Below, in pieces: positions 55,019 to 64,000 of a DNA stretch of 64,000 nucleotides. The stretch comes from Mesostigma viride (lineage: Eukaryota; Streptophyta; Mesostigmatophyceae; Mesostigmatales; Mesostigmataceae). A program made the translations under genes and the position numbers. The notes below the pieces were generated by a model. That model saw nothing but the letters and a program-made list of their open reading frames with translations. It searched no databases and was not told the origin of the DNA. The stretch's first letter is position 1. Each line of letters begins with the position of its first letter. The DNA is taken from assembly GCA_009746045.1 (NCBI GenBank), contig RPFO01000002.1, positions 1,370,198-1,434,197 of the forward strand, read 5' to 3'.

Positions 55019-56253
55019 CTGGTGGTTGCCCAGCCCCCTCACGGACTTGCCTCGCCCTCTGCATCGCCAGAGCCTAAACGCAGCCGCCCTGAGCATCCGC
55101 CCCCTGACGAGCCGGACTGGAAAGCAATAGACTTTGACGTCAAATCAGCTACATGGTGGACACAAGGCCGCGCAAATCCCATCCAGTTTATGAACGCCGT
55201 GTTCTTTGGGTCGCGCACCTCGCTTCTTGCCCTGGGCAAGCACTTTTACATCCAAGGCCGCATCATTATGCCTACCCGCATGGATTCCCCGTCGGATCTG
55301 TCCAGCTACTCCCGCCCCCGCCTTCAGCTCCTCGCCCTCTGCTGCCTCCTCGGGCGCTCTGTCGCCGACATCTGGGCCCCCCCTCCACCTCCGAAATTCG
55401 CTCCATCATCAACAACGCCATCGAACAGCACGTGACACCCCTGGCCGCAGATGTGGCGGCCATGGGCGGCACGTTGGCTGCCGAGCTTCCCATCCTCTCC
55501 TCCACCACCACCGCCACCTCCAAGCTCCTCGCCTCCACCTCCACCACAACCGACGCCCTCACGGCCCAGCTTCTCGCCATCGACAAGCGCCTGCAGGACA
55601 ATGCCATAGCCATCGAATGCTTGCAGAACACCGCCGGCATTACTGCTCAGGCGGTGAAGGACATCGCCGCTCGGCCAGCCCCTGCTGGCCCTGCCGGCGA
55701 TGCTCCTCCCATCCCGACCTGGGCGGACATGCTTAAGCAACACGCCACCTCCACCACCTCCGCCGTCGCCGCCCAGCTTAAGCAGCAGACGCTGGACCTC
55801 CGCGAGGAGGCCGAGCTCGCCAAGCGCAGCCTTAACGTCATAGTCAAGCACTTCGACCCGCTGCAGGACGAGACCTCCGAGACCCTTGCCCTGGCGTTTG
55901 AGAACAAAATCCTTGTCCCCATGGCAATCACTGGTAAGGGCAAGCCGCGGGGGGTGACCCGCCTTCCCCGCTCGCGGGGTAAGGCCGGCCCCTCCCCCTT
56001 GCTCCTCAACTTTGACACCATGGCGGATAAGATGGAGTTCCTCAAGTGTCGCAAGCGGCTTGGGGGGACCGCCTACACGCTGGACGACGACTTGACCTTG
56101 ACGCAGCAACAACGGCGACGGGAGTTATGGCCGACCTACCTCCAGCTTCGGCAGACGGCGGGGCAGAAGCCGGTCTACTGGAAGGGGGCGGACATCTACG
56201 TCGCCCACAAGCCCTGGCAGGCGACCCCTGCAACCCCAGCCACCCCAGCCTAG
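54959..56253 (+). pseudogene. LINE ORF1-like protein, copy C, one frameshift
   Basis: The frame of 54959-55435 gives the N-terminal half (PDWKAIDFDVKSATWWTQGR, LLALGKHFYIQGRIIMPTRM). A shift at the C-run near 55377-55384 passes to the frame of 55153-56253 with helices (LLAIDKRLQDNAIAIECLQN) and the L1 ORF1p-like block LTLTQQQRRRELWPTYLQLR. It is the best preserved of the three ORF1 copies. The N-terminal part probably begins inside the retroelement at about 55019, not at 54959. It acts, in the family, as an RNA-binding chaperone. Confidence 0.6.
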
Positions 56254-56454
56254 GGAATATATAGCAGTAGTGTAGACTAGACAGCTTAGTGACGTGGCCA
56301 TGTATGCCTAAGTGATGGGCCCACACCCGCCCTTGCAATAGCCGTAGCAATGTAGAGTCATGCTTTGCCCATGCAGGGAGTTACTCCCTGCTGAGAGGCC
56401 ATGTGTACCCTACACTAGTAACTTGGGCCCTGACATTGTCAGTTTTCCCTTTTT

Positions 56455-56835
56455 TTGCACCTGATAAACGCTGATAAACGCTGATAAACGCTGATAAACG
56501 CTGATAAACACTGATAAACGCCTGATAAAGTCCTGATAAACGCCTGATAATGGCCTGATAATGGCTTTTTTTCCCTGATAAAACTGATAAAAACTGATAA
56601 AAAAAGGCACAGTTTTGACATTTTTCTGATAAAAAAGGGGTGATAAATTATCAGAAAAAATCAGGAGCACTCAGGGGTGATAAATTATCAGAAAAAATCA
56701 GGAGCACTCAGGGGTGATAAATTATCAGAAAAAATCAGGAGCACTCAGGGGTGATAAATTATCAGGAAAATCAGGAGCACTCAGGGGTGATAAGTTATCA
56801 GAAAAATCAGGAGCACCCAAGGGTGATAAGTTATT
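56455..56835. repeat. GATAAA satellite, 10-bp and 37-bp units
   Basis: A 10-bp unit CTGATAAACG (56461-56530) leads into five copies of a ~37-bp unit built on GGGTGATAAATTATCAGAAA (56637-56835), which contains the palindrome TGATAAATTATCA. A related GATAAACGC array is at 62420-62560. Confidence 0.85.
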
Positions 56836-57615
56836 AATTTTCACAGGACCATGATTCATTAATTAATTGAAATATGACGCATAGCTTATGCTTCAAAGGT
56901 GAGGTTGGCTCAAGACGTCGGCTATGACACAAGCTGGTGGCCACAACGTGCCACAGATTACTGAAGGGACTAAAATTCAGTGCACAGATGTCATTTCAAA
57001 TGCTGTAATGTCTAAGCCATCCCAAAATCGATTGCCCCCATGTAGATAACTAGCTTGAGTGCTCTTTGCCGGGGCAGCACAGGGGGGCTTCCACAGTTTC
57101 TTGGGGACACAAAGGTCCCTGCTCCGCCAGTGCTGCTGCAGGGCTGGCGGGTTGGTCCTGCAATCACGTGACAGGGGATTGACAATGCAACACATATAAT
57201 GCATGATGGCCGACAGTCAGTCCATTGTAAGACAGCATGCAACATCAATGGCAGTCTTCTACATGGAGCATTTGTAGCAATCAAACATGCACTTAACAAC
57301 CATGCAGATGCAAAAGCCCAGCAGCTATATACTTACAGATGGCATGTTCATGCAGCTTCCTGGATAGGGCCTTGTGTGTTCACAAGCTGATCGGTTGATG
57401 AGGTCACCTCCGGCAGGTCGATGGAAACCACGTTGTCATTGATGGGAAGCTCATTGCCTTTTCCGAGATCCTGTAATTGCGTGACAGGGGGTTGACAATG
57501 CAACACATATAATGCATGACAGCCTTTAGTCAGTCCACTGCAAGAAAATAAAGAAATGTTGCACTGTCAAATGTTGTATGGGTAGGCAATGTTTTTCAAC
57601 ATCAAAGGCAGTTTT
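56836..57615. other. No gene recognised
   Basis: Contains two ~65-bp copies of a segment (GTGACAGGGGATTGACAATG region) at 57168-57234 and 57480-57540. Otherwise nothing is recognised. Confidence 0.4.
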
Positions 57616-57894
57616 CTACTGGGACCCGGCCTTGTGCACAGCGGGAGCCGGAAGTGCCGGGGCGGCCTTGTGCACAGCGGGAGCCGGTGCCGGGGCCGCC
57701 TTGTGCGCGGCGGGAGCTGGTGGCGGGGCGGCCTTGTGCTCAGCGGGAGACGGTGCCGGCGCGGCAGCCTTGTGCGCAGCGGGTGTTGTTGGCCCAGCAG
57801 CCTTCTTTGACCGCTTCAGCAGATGGATGTTTGCTGGAGCCTTTGTGGCTTCTGCACCCTCCAGGCACAGGTTATAGCATGCAATCAGATTCAC
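57616..57894 (-). CDS. Possible exon with PAxHKAA repeats
   Basis: 92 codons with five to six repeats of the type APAPAVHKAAP on the minus strand, from a ~45-bp DNA repeat. The upstream part (LEGAEATKAPANIHLLKRSK) looks coding. It could be an exon of a lysine/alanine-rich, histone-H1-like or plastid protein, but no neighbouring exons can be linked. Confidence 0.25.
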   Translation of the reverse strand: MNLIACYNLCLEGAEATKAPANIHLLKRSKKAAGPTTPAAHKAAAPAPSPAEHKAAPPPAPAAHKAAPAPAPAVHKAAPALPAPAVHKAGSQ

Positions 57895-58378
57895 GAGTAT
57901 ATGACCATGTGACAGGAGTCAGGGTGGTGAAAGGACGAACCAAGTTGCAATGAGAATAAGCATTCAAGCGAGCACATCACACCACTTGACCCTGCACGCC
58001 AAAAAACCATCTCAGCCATACACATGAACAAATACAACGCTGTGGACTTCACTTAGAGAAAAATGCTTGCACGTACTATGCTTACACACTGAAAGTATCA
58101 AAGAGTATGCGCAACAAAAATATCCAACGCATCTCTTACCGGCACAGTGCACAGCGGCCAGCACCACCGATCCGGCCTTGTCGGCAACGGGCTCCACTGA
58201 AAGAGGGGATGGGGGCAGGGTTGGAAGTTTGGAGTTGCATTGGTGGGCATGGCACAGCAGCATGGGATATGAGGTTGGGAAACCAACGTCATTTACGTGA
58301 GCTACCCTCCCAGAGCCTATGCAGCCTCAAACTCCCCCTGGACCCTCCGCCCCCACGGGGGGGTCACTTTCACACAGT

Positions 58379-60382
58379 GCGGAGTGTGGGCTCGGCGTAC
58401 CTTCGTGCTCTTCCCATGGCCCCCCATTCGCCTTGGCTCCCAGCCACTACTCGGTGGCGCTCCGGCACCAGCTATTTGCCCCGCAGCCTCTTGTTCCGGC
58501 CGGGCGGCCTTGTGGTAGCTGTGGGCAGCCGCTGGATCCCACGGGGACTCACTACCTTGCCTGCATGGGGGGCCAACAGAATCAGAATTGGTATTTGTAT
58601 TTGCACACTGTCCTCCTGACGGTGGTGCTCGCCATGATTCGGTCGGTTTTCCCCCACGCGAACATCCGGTCCGAGGATGCGGATGGCGCTGCCTTCTATT
58701 CCCCAACCACCGGCCTGACATCGTGGTGCTGGACTTTGAGGGGGGTGGCCGGCATCTGCTTATTGACGTTTCGGTGGCGCGGCCCTTGGCTCTTAGCCAC
58801 GTGGCTGGGGCCTCCCTCACGGCAGGTTACACGGCGGACCGGGCGGAGCGGGCCAAGCTCCTGGCTACCGGCGACGTCGGGCACCATCGTGTGGTGCCCT
58901 TTGTCCTGGAGGAGTTTGGGGCCATGGGGCCCCTGACCTCCGCCTTCTTCAAGGAGTGTTGCCGGCTCCGGGAGGACCGGCTGGACCTGGAGGGCCAGCG
59001 GGCCCCATGGTCGGCGCGGACCTGGACCGTCATATTGGCGTCAGCGCCTGTCGGTGGCGCTGACTCGGGCCATGGCTGACATCATGCTCCGCCGTACGCG
59101 GGCTGATTTTGCGGTGCAGCAGGGCTATTAGGTTCCTCCCGTTAGGCGTTTCCATTGGTCTTATCGTAGTATAGAGCTTTGACATGGCTCTGTATATAGG
59201 TTTATAGCTGGGCGTTTGCTTTGGTTTGAGTGATTTCACTCTGCTGTAAGTAATTATATTTTTAACATATATGCAGGGTAGGCCATATATAACTGCCGTC
59301 AAAGTCAGGGGGGTCAAGACGCGCGTTTTCATTTTTGGTAGAATGTGCATTTTGAATTATGTTATAAGACCTAGGCACCTACCACTTCAGGGATGATAAA
59401 CAATTAGTTGCTGAACAGTTTGAGCCATTGGGGTCATCATTTGGGTGGGTATACCAGCAGTTACACCCAGTACAGCCCATAGGGGTACCGTTGGTAAATA
59501 GCAACCAAGGGGGTAAGGGTGGGCATACTACTTACTAATATGGCCACCAACCATGCCAAACAATACATTTCCCTTCCACAATGATGGGGAAACATAACTG
59601 CATCATCACACTGCCCTTACATGGCACCTATGTGCAGGTGCTACTTTGTCCATGCACGTAGGTAACGTGGTACGGATACCCTACGCAAGGCATGCATTCT
59701 AGGAGGCAGCCACCAACAAACTAGTGATGTTGAGCCTATTTCAGCCTGCCCTAGCAAGGATAAACTAGGCCTAAGCTGCTATAGCTTGCCAGGTGATGGC
59801 CAGCACACCTGGTGGCACATGCTGTCAATGGGAAGCTTTTACTCACCAGTTACGTGCTTGATGATGCCACAGAGACCAGCCAACTGCCTCACACTCATGC
59901 AATATGTGTATGGGAAATGTATAACAAACATATATTGAGGTATTCAAACCCATACAGCCTCTAAAACTTATCACCATCACCCTGTGGCAGGTCAACTGAC
60001 TGAGGGGAGCATCTAAGAAGGGTGTTTTAGAAAGGGGCCAGGCCAGGGTCAAGAAAGAGCATGAATAATGCAAAAAGAATGTGCTACACAAGCCGTAGAA
60101 CGTATATATCAAGTAACGTGCGTGTTTGCAACTTGCCCGTTGAAACTCTACGGCGGAGCCAATTTTCGGAAGAACCTCACCCTTATGCTTGCAAATTCGG
60201 GACAAATTCGGTGGATGTATGTATGTATGGATGGATGGATTGACGGATTTTCATCCCCTATTCCTATGTTTTCTCACGTGTACGGCCTTATAAGCTTCGC
60301 CAATTCTGGCGAACCTAACGGTTCTTCCGAAAATTGGCTCCGCCAGATAAACGTCAAACATCGATAGGAAAACGATGCTTAA
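58379..60382. mobile_element. Inverted duplicate of part of the 51-54 kb transposon
   Basis: Near-identical reverse complement of 51918-53923. It contains a third copy of the endonuclease-bearing retroelement fragment (58379-59130, + strand, with small indels such as a lost C near 58703 and a changed base block near 58865) and the adjoining non-coding segment. It ends at AACGATGCTTAA, the complement of the start of the other arm. Confidence 0.8.
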
Positions 60383-60410
60383 GTCGAAACCATTTTTTCC
60401 GCCTGTTGGA

Positions 60411-61445
60411 TCAACAAAATCAGCACATCCCTTTGAGTTATTAATTTTTGGGCCAAAAATACGCTTTTTCAACTACAATACGCTTCCGCGGACACCTTTT
60501 TCAGCGGGGAAAGTGCCCCCGGGCTTCCGGGGCAAATTCAGCAAGCGCTGCGGAACTTAGATACTAAAATTTCGTTTTTGGTTCGTACCGTACAACCAAT
60601 CATTTTGCGCCCGGATCAAATTGTGATCTGGGCACTGAACACGAAAATTTCAGCGGAACGTACGAAACACCAACGCAACTACAGAAAATTTTCAGTGACG
60701 AAACTGTAGTACCGTGTACCCAAGCAAAATGTAGTAGGACTTCGCTAAAATCACGTTCGGAATTTTTCCCCGCAAGATTCCCCGCAAGATTCCCCGCACG
60801 ATTCCCCCCGCTAGGTTCAGGCTCCAGTCGATGCTCGCCAAATGGCGCAAAAAAAGAAACATATGTAAAATCGACGGTGCGAATCCTCGTTACCGCTCGG
60901 GTAACATTCTCACTCATTTCGCGTCTCCTACGAACCGTATTGTAGTAGTTAGGGCGGGGCGTCCCCATACACACTCATAACACATCAATTAGGCCTGAAA
61001 AGCACAAGTCAAATTCTGGAATGACCATAGAAGGCACTGTCAGAGTTTGGTGGCATTCTGAGCTCAGCTGTAGCAGTTATTAATTTTGGCAGTTGGCCAC
61101 CTGTGCAGACGCTAAGGAAGGCATTAGTGAGTATTAAGGCACACTAACACTTCCTATGCCATCCAAAAGGCTCCTGACCATGCCCAATTCGACCACAATG
61201 TACAAGGAGGTGGCTGGGCACGTCATGTGCCCTTGCCTTACCTCGACACGGGCAACCTGTTGCGCGTGTGCACAACAATGAGGCAGGTAGCTCTACATGC
61301 CTAGCCAACACTTCTAAAGCATATTCCAGGTTTATGGTGTGGGCATCATCCCAAAACCAAGCTCAAACACACCCTAGAAAGCCATATCCACTAATTGCCC
61401 AACAAGGGTAACAACAGACAGTCCACAGAGAAAGCAGAATTATCA
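60411..61445 (+). mobile_element. Transposon W fragment, copy 3, with a nested MITE
   Basis: Matches 20820-21380 of W copy 2. A ~480-bp insert at 60471-60950 with inverted ends AACTACAATACG / CGTATTGTAGTAGTT interrupts it; the empty site is visible in copy 2 near 20877. The fragment stops at an ATTA run (61445-61464) where a LINE tail is inserted. Confidence 0.65.
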
Positions 61446-61539
61446 TTAATTAATTAATTAATTAAAATCATAGCTCCGTGGGGAGCATATGTAACACATA
61501 GCCCTGAGAAAGGGGCATCTATGGGTTTGTATGGCATCT

Positions 61540-62092
61540 ATGGGTCCTCGTCCTCACGGTGCTCACGTATGGCGCCGAGGCATGGACACTCACGGCAACA
61601 CTGGCAGCCAAGCTAGACGGCACGGTAACCCGGATGCTCCGACAGGTCCTGAATGTCGGGTTTTCTCAGCGTAGGTCCTTAGAGTCTTTGTATCACGGTA
61701 TGCCGCGTATTTCGGACGAGATTAGACAGCGTAGGATAGCATTTGTAGGACATCTTGCTCGCACCAGCCAGGTCGACACCGCCCTTGGTCTGGCCGGTCC
61801 CCAGCGGCTCGGCCAATGACCGGGGCGGCACATTTTGACCTGGCCTGGCCCCAAGAACATTCCTAAAAAGGTAGGGAAACATGCCATGACCTATACCCAG
61901 ATGTTGCTGGACGACCTAGTGGTCCCAGCCCAGTTTGAGTACCGCATCCACTCTCTCTCCCGTCTTTGGACTGCCATGCAGGACAAGGAGCGGTGGAAGA
62001 AGATTGTCAAGGCACACACGCCCGACCCTGTGGGCAAGCCACTCCCCCCAAGCGGAGGAGGCGTTTTGATGAGTAGTGTAGTTAGGCTTTTC
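61540..62092 (+). pseudogene. Non-LTR reverse transcriptase, C-terminal fragment
   Basis: 61559-61819 reads LTYGAEAWTLTATLAAKLDG then TRMLRQVL ... LYHG ... IRQRRIAFVGHLAR, the conserved post-RT region of many LINE reverse transcriptases. A frameshift near 61820 leads to 61835-62095 (YRIHSLSRLWTAMQDKERWK). It is followed by a 3' UTR resembling the other LINE ends. 5'-truncated. Confidence 0.7.
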
Positions 62093-62419
62093 TAGATAGA
62101 GTTAGGATAGTTCGATCACGCGGCTTCCTCCACCCCATCCATCATGAAATATGTGCTACATGACCTCCCCACGGAGGCATGTTATAATTTAATTTTTTTT
62201 TTAATGGGTTTGTAATACAATCAGGGCGACAACCTGCAGGTGTAGGATGTACAACTATCACCTGCTCTGGGTGCACTAGGTGCACCTGCACCTCCATGAT
62301 GGTTCATGCCTCCTAAACAAGCACAGGCACCCAGGGGGGGCTTGAGGAGAGGGCCTAGAAGGCCTGCATGACATATGGGGTGGAAGGTATGTGGCTAGTA
62401 GGCTATAGCTACACTAGTA

Positions 62420-62560
62420 ACTCGTTTCTGATAAAAAAACTGATAACCCTGATAAACGCCTGATAAAACTGATAAACGCCTGATAAAAAAATGATAAACG
62501 CTGATAAACGCTGATAAACGCTGATAAACGCTGATAAACGCTGATAATATCAGGACGCGT
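62420..62560. repeat. GATAAACGC array, second locus
   Basis: Ten or so copies of a TGATAAACGC unit, like 56455-56530. The stretch 62561-63600 beyond it holds no recognised gene. Confidence 0.8.
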
Positions 62561-63619
62561 GGTTGATAAATCCTGATAATTCCTGATATGTGCAAAAACT
62601 GATTTTTTTACAGAAGTTTTATCAGGCTTTTGTCAGGAGCATGAAACCAACCTGACAAATCTGAAAAAAAGCACTGATATACTGGACGGGACTGACAAAG
62701 CAACTCACGGCACTGACAAAACTGATGAACTGTGCGGCAACACAGCATGCACTCACATCATGCAATTAAGCCGCGACGCTGCGTCTAAGTGTCCACGGTA
62801 ATTCCCGGGTATAAAAATGACTGAAATTTGCGCGAGGTGCATGTTGAGTTGTGTCAAAGGCTATGGTGCTTGAAAATTTATTGTGCACGGATCACGAAGC
62901 CATTTGGCCCCGGATTTCTCTTGTTCGATCGGCATTGACGTAAGAAAAATTTATTCTGCCAAAAAAAGGCGGCAAACTGTTATTTATTCATTGGCTACGA
63001 GGGAAACACGCAGCTGGCCAGTTTGCTCATGATCACGGCTCGAGTGCACCGACCCGTGCGGCTTCAAGGTAACCTCTAGAGCAGATAAAGACGCTTGCAA
63101 CGTATCCCCACACTTTCTAACGATTCCTAACATCATTTCCCAGAAAGACTGTCTGTTTTCCGTTAATTTTGCGTTTCCATGTTGCACGCAAATTTTCCGA
63201 AAAAGTCAGATTTATAGGAGCGCTGACAGGGGCAACCATGTATGTCGTGGATTTATTCGCTTTTACGCCATTTCTTGCAGATTTGTGACTTCCCTTGGGG
63301 GGAGCAACATGGTCCGCTGCATGTACTGCGGGCGGGGCTAGCTGCCGATTTCTTAGGTGTGCCCGGGGTGCGAGAGAAGCAGCATCTACTGGTTTCTATC
63401 GTTGTAACCCGCTTTTAACCGGCGTGTTGTAGTGGTTTAAGCGTGCGGCGACGGGCGAAAAGAACTCTTACCCTGCCGCCATGGCCTGAGGAGGCACTCC
63501 GACAAGGACTGGGGCGGGCGGGCAAAATAAAACGCGACAGTGCCCGCACCCCGCCGGCGCACCCCGGCGAACAAGACAAAGCGCACCGTCCCCCCCTGGG
63601 CCCATCGCTGCCGTCGCCG

Positions 63620-64000
63620 GGCGGGGAGGGAGGGAGGGAGGGAGGGAGGGAGGGAGGGAGGGAGGGAGGGAGGGAGGGAGGGAGGGGAGGGAGGGAGGGC
63701 GACGGAGAGGGAGAAGGGACGGAGGGAGGGACGGAGGTGAGGAGGAGGGAGGGAGGGAGGGAGGGAGGGAGGGAGGGAGGGAGGGAGGGAGGGAGGGAGG
63801 GAGGGAGGGGGGGAGGGGGAGGGAGGGAGGGAGGGAGGGAGGGAGGGAGAGGGAGGAGGGAGGGAGGAGAGGAGGGAGGGAGGGAGGGGAGGTGGGGGAG
63901 GGGAGGGAGGAGGGAGGGAGGGAGGAGGGAGGAGGGAGGGAGGGAGGGAGGGATGGAGAGGGAGGAGGGAGGGAGGGGAGGGGGAGAAAATAGGAGAGAA
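63620..64000 (+). repeat. (GGGA)n array
   Basis: Imperfect GGGA repeats run to the window edge. The GGREGGRE-type frames are artefacts. Confidence 0.95.

Noticed and set aside
63540-63740. Gly-Arg-Glu repeat protein at the window end
   Set aside because: A translation of the GGGA array.

Overview
The window is nuclear DNA of a photosynthetic eukaryote, most likely a green alga (inference). The clues are GT-AG introns that are long and full of minisatellites, a transit-peptide-like N-terminus on the only clear host gene, GC-rich exons, and several layers of algal-type transposons. No translation or ribosomal marker is present to fix the species.

Region 1 (1-15 kb) holds one host gene on the + strand: a calcineurin-like metallophosphoesterase in about 14 exons (1119-14911). 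Three of its introns begin with minisatellites made from the exon/intron junction itself, so the 5' splice site is tandemly repeated. The last intron (about 4.2 kb) also carries a TTAA-flanked MITE and large direct repeats.

Region 2 (15-62 kb) is a nested transposon and virus locus whose order of insertion can be read. A DNA transposon, here called W, starts at 17786 and resumes at about 54881. A non-LTR retrotransposon fragment (18710-20157) lies inside it. A polinton-like virus (PLV) is integrated in the ATTA-rich tail of that retrotransposon. The provirus runs from about 20158 to 54849 and has terminal inverted repeats (TIRs) of about 0.78 kb built from 112-bp hairpin units. Removing four later insertions leaves about 19.5 kb, a normal PLV length. 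The insertions are a second W copy in the left TIR, a retrotransposon in the fibre gene, an 8.6-kb element in the recombinase gene, and a TTAA transposon in the right TIR.

The PLV has two arms diverging from a 24-bp intergenic spacer at 35.28-35.30 kb. The leftward (-) arm is the virion module: a LamG/Ig-repeat fibre, a double-jelly-roll major capsid protein, a small amphipathic pVI-like protein, a penton-like protein and several unknown probable structural proteins. The rightward (+) arm carries a coiled-coil protein, an FtsK/HerA packaging ATPase, a tyrosine recombinase split by the 8.6-kb insert, and a fused archaeo-eukaryotic primase plus UL9-like SF2 helicase. I see no family-B DNA polymerase, no rve integrase and no Ulp1-like protease, which separates it from Mavericks and most virophages. 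Many viral genes carry single-base frameshifts, several in homopolymer runs, so the copy looks endogenised and decaying, although assembly indels cannot be excluded.

Region 3 (55-64 kb) is further transposon debris: a LINE ORF1, fragments of a retroelement with a restriction-like endonuclease domain, a 2-kb inverted duplication of part of the 51-54 kb transposon, W fragments, GATAAA satellites and a terminal GGGA array.
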